From: Chloroflexota bacterium
GTDB taxonomy: Bacteria; Chloroflexota; Limnocylindria; Limnocylindrales; CSP1-4
Assembly: GCA_003169735.1 (NCBI GenBank)
Contig: PNAP01000103.1
Coordinates: forward strand, 1 to 40,141
Direction: 5' to 3'
DNA length: 40,141 nt
Below, in pieces: positions 8,283 through 16,969 of this stretch (position 1 is its first letter; every line of letters starts with the position of its first letter). A model generated the notes under the pieces. It was not told where the DNA came from and ran no database searches. It worked only from the letters and a program-made list of their open reading frames with translations. Made by a program: the position numbers and the translations under genes.

Positions 8283-9338
8283 TCAGGGAACCGTGTTCGC
8301 ACCGTCGTGGACGTGACCGAGCGTCTCGAGGAGCAGGGTAACCGCCACGGCCGATGCGGCCACCAACGCCAGCAGCCGGTCGAGGTCGGCGAGGCCGGCG
8401 TGCTCGACCGATGATCCGACCATCCACCAGAACGAGTCGCGGAGCGCGAGGGCGACCGGGACGCTGATGCAGCCCGCGAGTGCGGCGTCGAGCAGCCGTC
8501 TGCGGGCACCGCCGAGAGGAACCGTCGATCGGACGATCCCCAGGTAGGAACCCGTTGCCACGAGCAACGCGAACATGCCGCACCAGGCCACGACAAAGAC
8601 GAACGCGAAGATCGGCGGCGAGTACCCCTCCCTCACCGGTCCGACCTCCAACAGAGCCGCGAACCCCGTGGCGGCGATGGCGGCCGCGCTGACCGGGCGT
8701 CGTCGGACCCATGGCCACAGCCTGCCATCGACGGTCCGGATGACCCGCCTCGCGACAGGCTCCAGCCGGCCGAGCCGCCGAGACATCCGATCGACCAGGG
8801 TCGTCGCATCGGCGAGCCAGTCAGGGTGCGTCGGGGAGGATCGCGTCAGGCCGAGCGATCGTCGGCATTCGGCCACGACGACACCGACGGCGACGACCGC
8901 GGTCAGCGTGACCAAGCCGAGTGCCGCAAAGAGCGCTGGCGTCACCGATGTCCACGAATCGCGATCGGCTCCGAGCACGACCGAGATCCAGTCCGATGCC
9001 GCGGTCGCCAGGGAGATGGCGAGCAGGATCAGCAAGCCGTGCAGCAGGCCGACGAGCCGCCCCACCGGCAGCGGCTCGAAACGTCGGCAAAGCGCCAGCC
9101 GAACGGCCGAGAACGCTCCGAGGATGGGGATGAAGAAGATCGCGAACGAGGTGACGACGTCGTACGGGTCGTCCATCCATGGCGCGTGGTCGCCCAGCGG
9201 CCGCACTTCCTTGACCCCGAGCGCGAAGACCTCCATCGCGCCGGCCGCAACGATCGACAAGACGACGGCGCGAGCGATGCGGCGACGCCTGGCGTCTGCG
9301 ACCGGCAGGAATGCGAGCGGGGCCACGGAGGCATCCAT
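8283..9338 (-). CDS. Polytopic membrane protein, unknown function
   Basis: A 351-residue membrane protein. ATG at 9338 puts a short polar leader before the first span (RAVVLSIVAAGAMEVFALGV). I count about eight hydrophobic segments in two groups, separated by a soluble loop at 170-220 that contains TLVDRMSRRLGRLEPVARRVIRTVDGRLW. The second half resembles the first only loosely. I recognise no transporter or enzyme signature. It is divergent from the ABC transporter pair, with 87 bases between starts. Confidence 0.7.
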   Translation of the reverse strand: MDASVAPLAFLPVADARRRRIARAVVLSIVAAGAMEVFALGVKEVRPLGDHAPWMDDPYDVVTSFAIFFIPILGAFSAVRLALCRRFEPLPVGRLVGLLHGLLILLAISLATAASDWISVVLGADRDSWTSVTPALFAALGLVTLTAVVAVGVVVAECRRSLGLTRSSPTHPDWLADATTLVDRMSRRLGRLEPVARRVIRTVDGRLWPWVRRRPVSAAAIAATGFAALLEVGPVREGYSPPIFAFVFVVAWCGMFALLVATGSYLGIVRSTVPLGGARRRLLDAALAGCISVPVALALRDSFWWMVGSSVEHAGLADLDRLLALVAASAVAVTLLLETLGHVHDGANTVP

Positions 9339-9425
9339 GAGGCTCGCATGGTCGCATAGCAGCTCACGCTGCACGCCGTGGTATACCAGCCGTGGCACCA
9401 GCCCAGGAGCCGTGGGGAGTCAGCA

Positions 9426-10319
9426 GTGGATCCGGTCCTTCAGGTCGAGGGGCTCGTCAAGCACTATGGCGCGGTCGAGGCCGTGCGGGGAATCGACCTG
9501 TCCATCGAGCCGAAGGAGATCTACGGCTTCCTGGGGCCGAACGGCGCCGGCAAGAGCACGACGATCCGTTGCCTGGTCGGGCTCCTCCGGCCCACCGCCG
9601 GCACGATCCGCGTCTTCGGCCTCGATGCCGCGAAGGATGGCGTCGCCATCCGCCGCCGCATCGCCTACCTGCCCGGTGAGCTGCGACTCCCGGAGCGGCT
9701 GACCGCGGCCCAGTTCGTCTCGAGCATCGGTCGCCTCCGCGGCGGGGAAGGCGCGGCACGCTGCCAGGAACTGGCCGGCCGGCTCCAACTCGACCTCGAC
9801 CGGCCGATGCGCGAACTCTCGAGCGGCAACCGCCGCAAGGTCGCGCTCGTGCTGGCCTTCCTCGCCAACGCCGAACTGATGATCCTCGATGAACCGACCA
9901 GCGGGCTCGATCCGCTGATGCAACGGGAGTTCATCGTCCTGCTCCGCGAGGCACGCGACGCCGGTGCCACGGTCTTCCTCTCGTCGCATGTCCTGTCCGA
10001 GGTGCAGCGCGTCGCTGACCGGGTCGCCGTCCTGGGCGAAGGCGCGGTCGTCGCGTCCGGAACGATGGCCGATTTCCGCGGCCGTGCTCGTTCCCATGTC
10101 GAAGTGTTCTTCGCGGACGCGCCGCCGACCGCCGAGCTCGCCGCGTTGCCCGGACTGGTCGATCCCCAGGTCACCGGCCAGCACTTCACTGCCACCTTGT
10201 CCGGACCCATCGGGCCACTCCTGTCGCTCCTGGCTCAGCATCGGGTCGCCTCCATGCTCGTCGAGGAGCCCGATCTCGAGGAAGCCTTCCTCGACATCTA
10301 CGGCGGAGGCAAGCCGTGA
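9426..10319 (+). CDS. ABC transporter ATP-binding protein (ABC-2 exporter type)
   Basis: A 297-residue ATPase that would power export by the adjacent permease. Walker A is GPNGAGKS (about residue 40). The Q-loop region is in IAYLPGELRLPE. The signature is LSSGNRRKVALVLAF, slightly non-canonical (LSSGN rather than LSGGQ). Walker B is LMILDEPTSGLD, followed by the H-loop SSHVLSEV. A C-terminal regulatory extension of about 80 residues is typical of the CcmA/DrrA type. The GTG at 9426 was chosen because GGGGAG lies just upstream and the protein then begins at the conserved LQVEGLVKHYG. The permease starts four bases inside this gene's end (GTGA overlap), showing a two-gene operon. Substrate is unknown; antibiotic or lipid export is common for the type. 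Confidence 0.92.
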   Translation: MDPVLQVEGLVKHYGAVEAVRGIDLSIEPKEIYGFLGPNGAGKSTTIRCLVGLLRPTAGTIRVFGLDAAKDGVAIRRRIAYLPGELRLPERLTAAQFVSSIGRLRGGEGAARCQELAGRLQLDLDRPMRELSSGNRRKVALVLAFLANAELMILDEPTSGLDPLMQREFIVLLREARDAGATVFLSSHVLSEVQRVADRVAVLGEGAVVASGTMADFRGRARSHVEVFFADAPPTAELAALPGLVDPQVTGQHFTATLSGPIGPLLSLLAQHRVASMLVEEPDLEEAFLDIYGGGKP

Positions 10320-11122
10320 ACAGCCAACGGTTCGAATTGGTGACCGGGCCGCTTCGTTCGATGCGCCGAGCGATCGCCTGGTGGTCGGCGGGCATGGCCG
10401 CGCTGGTCGCCGGCACGGTCATCTTCTGGCCGATCTTCAAGGGCTCGACCGGTATCACCGATGCCCTCAACCACCTGCCACCGACCGTCCTGACCGCGTT
10501 CGGGCTCCAGGATTTCGGCTCGCCGGCGGGTTACCTGCGGGCCAATCTGTACGAGATCGTCGTTCCCATCCTGTTCGTCGCGACGGCCGTCACGCTCGTC
10601 GGCGGTCAGACGGCCAGCGACGAGGCCGCCGGTCGCCTGGAGCTCTACCTGGCGCAGCCCGTCCGACGTGAGGCGGTCTATCTCGGGCGCGCCATCGCCG
10701 CGCTCATCGGACTGGCCGTCGTGACGCTCGCGCTGCTGGTCGTCCAGATCGTGATGGATGCGGTGGTGGATCTGCCGATCGACCTCGGGTTCCTCCTGCC
10801 GACCGTCCTGTTGTGCGCCTTCGTCGGGGTCTTCTACGGCAGCATCGCCTTCGCCGTCGCGTGTGCCCGGCCGCGGCCATCGGTGGTCATGGCGGTCGGT
10901 ATCGAGCTCGCCGTGCTGAGCTACCTGATCGTGGCCATGTTCTCGTTCAGCACCGTCCTCCAACCGTGGAGCCAGCTCTCGCCGTGGAGCTGGGCATTCG
11001 CCGGGGATCCGCTGCAGACCGCCACCGATCTGTGGCGATACGGAGCGCTGGTCGTGCCGTCGATCGCCCTCGTGCTGATCGGCCTCCGGGCGGTCGCACA
11101 CCGCGACATCGCCGCCGGCTGA
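10316..11122 (+). CDS. ABC-2 type transporter permease
   Basis: A 268-residue inner-membrane permease, the partner of the upstream ATPase. GTG at 10316 overlaps the ATPase stop in GTGA, so translation is coupled. Six spans are visible: one near residue 20-40 (AWWSAGMAALVAGTVIFW), then at about 80-100, 125-150, 158-180, 188-212 and 238-258. Between spans one and two is an external loop with TDALNHLPPTVLTAFG. The segment DEAAGRLELYLAQPVRREAVYLGR is the usual cytoplasmic coupling helix that touches the ATPase. The family exports drugs, lipids or peptides. No substrate hint is seen. Confidence 0.88.
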   Translation: MNSQRFELVTGPLRSMRRAIAWWSAGMAALVAGTVIFWPIFKGSTGITDALNHLPPTVLTAFGLQDFGSPAGYLRANLYEIVVPILFVATAVTLVGGQTASDEAAGRLELYLAQPVRREAVYLGRAIAALIGLAVVTLALLVVQIVMDAVVDLPIDLGFLLPTVLLCAFVGVFYGSIAFAVACARPRPSVVMAVGIELAVLSYLIVAMFSFSTVLQPWSQLSPWSWAFAGDPLQTATDLWRYGALVVPSIALVLIGLRAVAHRDIAAG

Positions 11123-11189
11123 CTCCGAGTCGTGAGGCCGCCGCGCTGAACCCGACTCGTTTGCGTGCACGTGGCATGATCGGAGTCCG

Positions 11190-11603
11190 ATGAGCGTCCC
11201 AGTCCCGACCGAACTCCTCGATCTCTTCGACGAAGCGGCCGTCGGCGTCCTCTCCTACCTGAACGACAAGGGCCAGATCGTGGCGTTCCCGGTATGGGTC
11301 GAGTACGACGGTGAGCGCATCCTCTTCAGTTCACCTGTCGGGTCACGCAAGGGCCGGTCTCTCAGCCAGCGTCCGGACGTCTCGATCACCGTCGTCAGCC
11401 CCGGCAACGCCTTCCACTACCTGTCCATCAGTGGTCGAGTCGTGCACGTCCGGCCGGACCACGAGCTCGAGTTCATCGATCGGATGTCGCACAAATACGT
11501 CGGCACCGACTACAACCGACGGACGCCGCGCGAGGTCTTCTCGGTCGAGATCGAGCGAACCAACACGCCGTGGCGCCGGCCGCAGAAGACCGAGTCCACC
11601 TGA
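11190..11603 (+). CDS. PPOX-type split-barrel flavin/F420-binding protein
   Basis: A 137-residue protein of the pyridoxamine 5'-phosphate oxidase-like split-barrel family. The N-terminal helix (TELLDLFDEAAVGVLSYL) leads to a barrel with AFPVWVEYDGERILFSSPVGSRKGRSLSQ (cofactor-contacting strand and loop) and VSITVVSPGNAFHYLSISGRV. Members bind FMN, F420 or heme. The GxRKGRSLxxRPDVS pattern is typical of TIGR03618-like F420-dependent members. The C-terminus RTNTPWRRP ends in the usual basic strand. It overlaps the start of the next gene by 34 bases. F420 use is inferred. Confidence 0.82.
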   Translation: MSVPVPTELLDLFDEAAVGVLSYLNDKGQIVAFPVWVEYDGERILFSSPVGSRKGRSLSQRPDVSITVVSPGNAFHYLSISGRVVHVRPDHELEFIDRMSHKYVGTDYNRRTPREVFSVEIERTNTPWRRPQKTEST

Positions 11604-12658
11604 TCGGTCACCTTCGGTCGTCGACGCTGGCGCTGACCGCGGTGGCCCTCATCGTCGGCGCGTGCGCCGCCGTGCCGTCGCCGAGTCCTGTGCCATCGAC
11701 GACGAGCCACCTCCCCGGGGCAACGTCGAACCCGGCGTCGTCCGAACCGAGCGGTACCGCGAGGTCGACGCCGGCCGGGCCGTCACCGAGTAGCCCCGAT
11801 GAGACGCCAAGTGGGGGAGGATTCGCCATCTTCGCGGCCCCCGCGGTCCTCCCCCAAGGCGTCTCCCGTGGCGTGGCGTTCGCCGACGGCTCGGCCATCC
11901 TGCTCTGCGGCGGCCTGACGGCGTCGGGGACGACGGCCGACGTCCTGCGCATCGATCCATCCGGTGGCACACCGACCGTGGTCGGGCGACTCGCGCACCC
12001 GGTGCACGATGCCGGCGGCGCGACGCTCGGCGGCATCGACCTCGTGCTCGGTGGCGGCGAGACCCTCCAAGAGGCGTTCGTGCAGCGGGTCGCCGCAAGC
12101 GGCACCGGGGACGTGGTGGGCACGCTCCCGAGCCCGCGGGCCGACCTCGGCGCTGTGAGCATCGGAGGTCAGCTCGTGGTCGTAGGCGGTGGCGCCCTGG
12201 GTACCGCGGACGGGCGCGTGCTCGTGACGTCCGACGGCATGAACTTCACGGTTGCCGCGATGTTGCCCCATCCCGTCCGGTACGCAGGGGTCGCGGTGGT
12301 CGGCGGCGTCGTGCTGGTGATCGGCGGCGAGGCCTCGTCCGGCGACGTTCGCTGGATCCAGGCGGTCGATGTCGCTGCCGGCACCGCGCGGGTCGTCGGA
12401 GAGATGCCGCTGCCGCTCTCGCACGCGACGGCGCTGACACTCGGCGGAGTCGTCCTGGTTGCCGGCGGGCGGGTCAGCGGCCGCGCGCAGCAGGGCGTCG
12501 AGGCGATCGACCCGACGACCTTCGCCGTTTCGACCGTTGGCCAGCTGCCGCATGCCCGTTCGGATGCCGCCGGGGTCGTGCTCGACGGCATCGGCTATCT
12601 CATCGGTGGCGAGAGCTCCGTCCCACTGACGTCCATCGTCGTGATCCGGCCGGACTGA
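11570..12658 (+). CDS. Kelch-like beta-propeller lipoprotein
   Basis: A 362-residue secreted lipoprotein. A hydrophobic segment TLALTAVALIVGAC ends in a lipobox (VGAC, Cys33). A Ser/Pro/Thr-rich linker of about 50 residues follows. From about 85, six or so repeats of about 47 residues carry the kelch-like GG pattern: LLCGGL, LVLGGGE, VVVGGGA, LVIGGEA, LVAGGRV, YLIGGES. These form a propeller, likely a binding or sensor domain on the outer face. GTG at 11570 lies inside the upstream gene; I see no better start that keeps the signal peptide. Function unknown. Confidence 0.78.
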   Translation: MAPAAEDRVHLIGHLRSSTLALTAVALIVGACAAVPSPSPVPSTTSHLPGATSNPASSEPSGTARSTPAGPSPSSPDETPSGGGFAIFAAPAVLPQGVSRGVAFADGSAILLCGGLTASGTTADVLRIDPSGGTPTVVGRLAHPVHDAGGATLGGIDLVLGGGETLQEAFVQRVAASGTGDVVGTLPSPRADLGAVSIGGQLVVVGGGALGTADGRVLVTSDGMNFTVAAMLPHPVRYAGVAVVGGVVLVIGGEASSGDVRWIQAVDVAAGTARVVGEMPLPLSHATALTLGGVVLVAGGRVSGRAQQGVEAIDPTTFAVSTVGQLPHARSDAAGVVLDGIGYLIGGESSVPLTSIVVIRPD

Positions 12659-12685
12659 CGTTCCCGCAGCGGTGGCTGCCGCCGG

Positions 12686-13867
12686 TTATCGGAAGATGCC
12701 GACCGGCACGACATTCACTCCGTCGGGATCGTTCAGGTACCCGTCGGCGGTACCCGCTTTGCGGTCGTGGCCGTAGCTCCAGATGATGGTGCTGGTGGCG
12801 GGGTCGAGGATCACCACGCGCTGGTTATCGTCGTCATTCAGCACGAACGTGCCGTCCGGCAGGGGTAGCGCCAGGCTCGGATGATCCATCTTCCCAGCGC
12901 CGATCGACGGGCCGTAGCTATAGACGAGGGAACCGGTCGCTGGATCGACGACGATCAATCGTCCCGGGTCGGAATAGTCGACCACGAGCACGTTGCCATC
13001 GGGCAGCAGCTGCGCATCCGACGGGTAGTGCAACGGCACGTGGATGTCGAATACGACCTGGCCGGTGGCCGAGAGGCGCACCAAGCGCGAACCGTCGATC
13101 TCGGTGATGAGCATGCCGCCGTCCGGCAGCGGCGTATCGCCATTGGGTTCGCCATACGTCTTGGGAGCGTTGTCGCGGCATACGCCGGTCTCGCCCCACT
13201 GCCGGACGATCTGTTTCGCGGGCGAGATTTCGAGGATGCGGCAGTTCCTGATGTCGGCAACGGTGATGTCGCCGTTGGCGAGCGGATAGGCATCGTCGGG
13301 ATTCGACAACTGCCCGGGACCGCTGCCGGCGTGGCCGAAGTCTCCGTACTCCCAGACGATCTTCTCGGTCGCGATGTCGATGCGAACGATGACCTGGTTC
13401 TCCTCCTCGTTGGCCACGATCGACTTGCCATCAGGCGAGACGAACGCATCGTCGGCGGAGAAGGTCTCGCCGGCGGGCACGCTGCCCGCGACGGGGAAGC
13501 GCCACAGGACAGCGCCCGTGTCGTCCACGACAAGGAGGCGACCGTTCCCGTGATCGGCGATGAGCAGGCCACCCGGGAAGTGCGAACCGGCCCCGGTGGG
13601 CGGTGGAGTCACGGGTGGTGGCGACGCCGGGGCGCTCGACGGGTTCGCCCCGGACGGTGCGGGCGTCGAGTCGCCCGGGCTCCGCCGGGGCTGGTCGCTG
13701 GCGAGGGCCGACCCACCATTGGACGGACCTGCCGTCGGAGCTGACCTCGTCGGATGCAGTGACGCCCGTTCGCCGGCGCTATCGGGCGAGAGGTACTGCG
13801 TTACCACGACGCCGACACCGAGGGCAGCGATGACGAGCGCCCCAGCGACGATGCGGCTCCGCGTCAA
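12686..13867 (-). CDS. Membrane-anchored NHL/PQQ-like beta-propeller protein
   Basis: A 393-residue protein with an N-terminal anchor (IVAGALVIAALGVGVVVTQYL), a Ser/Pro-rich linker to about residue 95, and a propeller made of blades such as GGLLIADHGNGRLLVVDDTGAVLWRF, NGDITVADIRNCRILEISPAKQIVRQWG, DGNVLVVDYSDPGRLIVVDPATGSLVYSYG and DGTFVLNDDDNQRVVILDPATSTIIWSYG. The W-x-(Y/F)-G blade ends resemble arylsulfotransferase or PQQ-like folds. No catalytic His/Arg set is evident, so a binding role is more likely. The start at 13867 is TTG (MTRSRI), the only one that leaves a positive leader before the anchor. It converges on the kelch-like lipoprotein (27-base gap). Confidence 0.8.
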   Translation of the reverse strand: MTRSRIVAGALVIAALGVGVVVTQYLSPDSAGERASLHPTRSAPTAGPSNGGSALASDQPRRSPGDSTPAPSGANPSSAPASPPPVTPPPTGAGSHFPGGLLIADHGNGRLLVVDDTGAVLWRFPVAGSVPAGETFSADDAFVSPDGKSIVANEEENQVIVRIDIATEKIVWEYGDFGHAGSGPGQLSNPDDAYPLANGDITVADIRNCRILEISPAKQIVRQWGETGVCRDNAPKTYGEPNGDTPLPDGGMLITEIDGSRLVRLSATGQVVFDIHVPLHYPSDAQLLPDGNVLVVDYSDPGRLIVVDPATGSLVYSYGPSIGAGKMDHPSLALPLPDGTFVLNDDDNQRVVILDPATSTIIWSYGHDRKAGTADGYLNDPDGVNVVPVGIFR

Positions 13868-13992
13868 GCGAGGTCGGCCGGTCTCATCGGACGGCGCCGG
13901 AGCGGCGGTCTTCGGGGATCGGCGGCATCTCCCGGAGCTTCTGCGTCAGAACCTGTCGAATCCATTACGAACGGCCCGGCAGCGCGGCGTCG

Positions 13993-14628
13993 CTACCGGC
14001 GCGCGCTCCCTTCGGTCGGGGCGAGCAGGAAGATCCAGATGTCCCAGCTGACGTGGCTGGCGATGAGCACGCCCATCGGGGCGCCCGCGGCGTACATGGT
14101 CGACCAGAACGCGCCGGCCACACCGGCTGCTCCGAACAGCGTGAAGTTGCCGGTCACGATATGGACGCCCCCGTACGCAGCGGCGCCCACCGCAGCGCCG
14201 CGCCACCGACCGAACCGTCGCATCAGCGCGCTCTGCACCAGGCCGCGCCAGAACAGCTCTTCGGCCGGACCGATGACCGTGGCCAGGCGCAGCGCGATCT
14301 CTTCTTTGGGAGCCGCCTCGCGCAGCGCGTAGATCTCGGCGATGTCGTCCGCGCCCGAGGGCACGAATCGGCGCGCGAACCGATCACCGGCTTGGAACGT
14401 GCCGTACAGCGCTGCGGCCGACGCGAGTCCGAGCGCCGCCTCCCGAACACCGATGTGCGTCGCGCGGGGCTCTTTCGCCGCGACGAGCGCGTACCCACCG
14501 AGGGTGAGTCCGGTCAGGGTCATGCGCGGCCAGAACCGATCGCGTGGGCCGCGGAACGTGGCTGCGAAGAGCGCCTGTGCTGCCGCCACGCCGATGACCG
14601 CGCGGATGATGCCCGACCGAGCCGCCAC
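13993..14628 (-). CDS. CPBP family intramembrane glutamic protease
   Basis: A 211-residue membrane protein of the CPBP (Abi, RCE1-like) family. The conserved motif one AEELFWRG supplies Glu-Glu and Arg, motif two is GGVHIVTGN with His, and motif three is SHVSWDIWIF with His and Asp/Asn position. These form the metal-free glutamate active site inside the membrane. The family cleaves prenylated or peptide substrates or acts in bacteriocin immunity. GTG at 14628 was chosen because it starts two bases after the stop of the LLM-UbiA gene, indicating an operon. Being co-transcribed with a prenyltransferase is notable, since eukaryotic RCE1 acts on prenylated substrates; here the link is only a suggestion. 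Confidence 0.85.
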   Translation of the reverse strand: MAARSGIIRAVIGVAAAQALFAATFRGPRDRFWPRMTLTGLTLGGYALVAAKEPRATHIGVREAALGLASAAALYGTFQAGDRFARRFVPSGADDIAEIYALREAAPKEEIALRLATVIGPAEELFWRGLVQSALMRRFGRWRGAAVGAAAYGGVHIVTGNFTLFGAAGVAGAFWSTMYAAGAPMGVLIASHVSWDIWIFLLAPTEGSARR

Positions 14629-14630
14629 GA

Positions 14631-16730
14631 TCAGGAAGCGCGACTGAGGAGCACGCCAGCCACCAGCAACGCACCGAAGACCATGTGCAGGCGTGCCGTC
14701 TGCACATCGATCATGACGATGGCTCGAGCCTGTCCGCCCGCTCCGAGCTCGGCCGCCCGGATGACGATGGCCAGCAGCGGCAGCGACAGCATCACGATCA
14801 TCACCTGGGGCGGCAGGATGCCCACGCTGACCGCCAGGCCAAGCGTGATGTACGCGCCGAGCGTCATGGCCAGGTACGCGTAGTGCGCGAAGCTCGCGCC
14901 GAGACGCGAGGACAGCGTCGCGATGCCGGCTCGGGTGTCCTCGCTGATGTCGCGCCACTCGTTGCCGTGGAGGATCGCTGCCACGAGCAAGCCGATGGGC
15001 ACGGACAGCCACAGCGAAGTCCAGGACCACTTGCCGGTGACGGCGAAATAGGCTCCGGTGGTCATGAGCGGGCCCATCAACATGAAGACGAGCGGCACGC
15101 CGAGCGCCCGGAACTTGTACTGGAACGGCGGCGCGGTGTAGAAGTAGCCGCCCGCCAGACCGACCAGCCCGAGCGCCACGATCGGCCAGCCACGGACGGC
15201 CGTCAGCGCCAGCCCGACAAGGATGGCGATGGCGAAGAAGCCGAGCGCCACGCGATAGGCACCGCGTTCGGTGATGCGACCCTTGAGGATGGCGTGGCTT
15301 GCCCGCGGCGAGGTGATCGTATCGACGCCCTGGCGGACATCGAAGACCTCGTTGATGATGTTGGTCCCCGAGTGGAGTGCCATCGCGCCGATGAGCGTGA
15401 GCACGAAGATCGGCGCGTCGAAGCGTCCGTCGGCGAAGGCGAGCGCTCCGCCCGCCGCGACGGGGATGGCCGATGCGGAATAGGCGAACGGTCGCAGGAT
15501 CTCCCAGATCGCCCCGGCACGACGGCGGGCACGCGACCAGAACGTGAGCGTGCGATCGTCCTCCAGAGTCGATGCGGCCAGCGCATCGACGGCGACGGCC
15601 GCGGCCAGGGCAGGCGCCAGCGCGGGCCCTTCAACGGCCTGCCGCACGGGCTCAGCCGTCCGCTCGGATGCGGAACGCGCCGCCGCGGCCGACGGCGCAG
15701 GCAATCCGGCGTACAGCGCGGCCGCGGCAAGGATCTCATCGATCTGCTTCTGCTCCTGGAGCACCGGCTGGAGGAGCGGCAGGTCGAGATCGGACTCGGT
15801 GTGGAAGCGCAGCGCGGCCGCGGCCACATCCTCGCGCGTGCCGCAGAGCATGAACGCGTCGAGCAGCTCGTCGGGGATGAGGTTGCCGGCGGTGTGGAAA
15901 TCCTCGGCGCGCCACGCGGCGGCGATGCGGTCGCGCAGCTCCCGGTCGAAGCCGGCCCGGGCGAGCGAGACGTCGCCGAGCACGGACATCATGTAGATGA
16001 CGAACGGCTCCCGCTTCGCGCGGTTGAGCGCCTCGCGCCGCGTCTCGTCCACGAGCGTCAGCAGATAGCCGGCCGTTTCGAGGCTTCCTGGATCGCGTCC
16101 GGCAGCTGCCGCTCCGGTGCGGAGCCGCCCGATGATGCCGCGCAGCGACGGCACCGACTCGGCCGGCCTGGCGAGGTAGCCGTCGGCCTTCTCCGCTCCC
16201 AGCGCCACGAATTCCTTGCGGTACGCCGCGACGTAGATCGGGATCCGGTGCGGCGGCGCGAACATCGGCTGGATCGGCGGCAACCCCGGCGTCGCCGATG
16301 GCAGGCGTTCGCCCTTCCAGAGCGTCCGGACGTCATCGATGGCTCGGCTCACGCCCTCGACCGCTTCGGCGGGAGCGTATGGGATGCCCATCTGCTTCAG
16401 CCGCAGCGGCAACCCGGTGGCCATGCCCATGACGATCCTGCCGGGAGCCATCTCATCGAGCGCGGCGCCGGTCATGGCCAGCACGACCGGGTGACGCGTG
16501 AACGGATTGACCGCGCCGAGGGCGATGCGGAAGCCATCCTCACGCTCGTCCCGCCCGAGCTCCGAACAGATGGCGCTCACGAAGCTGACGGCGTCACGCT
16601 CGAAATAGCTGTCGTGGACCCAGACCGACCCAAGGCCCGCACGGCGAGCCGACGCCGCCCACGTCACCACCTCGTCCGCCTCGCCTCGGGCTGCGAGTCC
16701 GAGTCCAACGCGCCGGCCCAGGGTCGCCAT
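14631..16730 (-). CDS. Fusion of LLM-class (F420-type) oxidoreductase with UbiA/MenA-like prenyltransferase
   Basis: A 699-residue two-domain protein in one uninterrupted frame. Residues 1-340 are a luciferase-like (LLM) TIM barrel: RVGLGLAARG, GLGSVWVHDSYFERDAV, RIALGAVNPFTRHPVVLAM, LDEMAPGRIVMGMATG, RIPIYVAAYRKEFVALG. The family is mostly F420- or FMN-dependent. Residues 340-405 are an Ala-rich linker. Residues 410-699 are a UbiA-type integral-membrane prenyltransferase with about eight spans. Its first metal/diphosphate motif is N460-EVF-D464-VRQGV-D470, the second N590-EWR-D594-ISED598. YTAPPFQYKFRALG matches the MenA/UbiA loop. The MenA-like motifs suggest a naphthoate or other aromatic acceptor. 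The fusion implies that oxidation or reduction and prenylation act on the same lipid-quinone-like molecule. GAAGGA lies just before the start codon at 16730. Confidence 0.88.
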   Translation of the reverse strand: MATLGRRVGLGLAARGEADEVVTWAASARRAGLGSVWVHDSYFERDAVSFVSAICSELGRDEREDGFRIALGAVNPFTRHPVVLAMTGAALDEMAPGRIVMGMATGLPLRLKQMGIPYAPAEAVEGVSRAIDDVRTLWKGERLPSATPGLPPIQPMFAPPHRIPIYVAAYRKEFVALGAEKADGYLARPAESVPSLRGIIGRLRTGAAAAGRDPGSLETAGYLLTLVDETRREALNRAKREPFVIYMMSVLGDVSLARAGFDRELRDRIAAAWRAEDFHTAGNLIPDELLDAFMLCGTREDVAAAALRFHTESDLDLPLLQPVLQEQKQIDEILAAAALYAGLPAPSAAAARSASERTAEPVRQAVEGPALAPALAAAVAVDALAASTLEDDRTLTFWSRARRRAGAIWEILRPFAYSASAIPVAAGGALAFADGRFDAPIFVLTLIGAMALHSGTNIINEVFDVRQGVDTITSPRASHAILKGRITERGAYRVALGFFAIAILVGLALTAVRGWPIVALGLVGLAGGYFYTAPPFQYKFRALGVPLVFMLMGPLMTTGAYFAVTGKWSWTSLWLSVPIGLLVAAILHGNEWRDISEDTRAGIATLSSRLGASFAHYAYLAMTLGAYITLGLAVSVGILPPQVMIVMLSLPLLAIVIRAAELGAGGQARAIVMIDVQTARLHMVFGALLVAGVLLSRAS

Positions 16731-16788
16731 GAGATCAGGTCCTTCACTGCGTTCGAGTCGTCAGCGCAGCCCTGCCGCGCGATAAGTT

Positions 16789-16804
16789 GCTACCGAATGG
16801 TAGC
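16789..16804. promoter_or_regulatory. Perfect 6-bp inverted repeat in the divergent promoter region
   Basis: GCTACC (16789-16794) and GGTAGC (16799-16804) flank GAAT. The site lies about 60 bases before the LLM-UbiA start (minus strand) and overlaps a possible minus-strand -10 (TTATCG, 16780-16785) on its upstream side. A second short stem, GCGCA/TGCGC, follows directly. This looks like an operator for a dimeric repressor. The rest of the 16731-16969 gap is GC-rich with no further gene. Confidence 0.4.
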
Positions 16805-16969
16805 GCATCTTGGTGCGCTGGTCGCGTTGGCATTCCCCGATGGCCTCGACGCTCGCGATTGACCCGGCCAGCACCGGTCGCTACGCTCGGCGGCGTTGCG
16901 GTGTGCGATCGGTACGAAGGGGGCCACGATCTGACGGGGCCCGGGGATCGGGGGCGAACCGCCCCTGAG

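Noticed and set aside
9420-10241. A 273-codon minus-strand frame opposite the ABC ATPase
   Set aside because: Antisense of Walker and signature motifs; no own domain or start site.
12659-12685. GCAGC-GGTG-GCTGC stem between convergent genes as a terminator
   Set aside because: Five-base stem and no T-run on either strand; too weak to call.
12881-13744. A 287-codon plus-strand frame opposite the anchored propeller
   Set aside because: Asp/Arg/Gly/Val-rich antisense of repeated blades.
14685-16862. A 725-codon open frame on the plus strand opposite the LLM-UbiA fusion
   Set aside because: It is Arg/Asp/Gly-rich with no domain pattern and is the antisense of a gene with clear motifs in two families.
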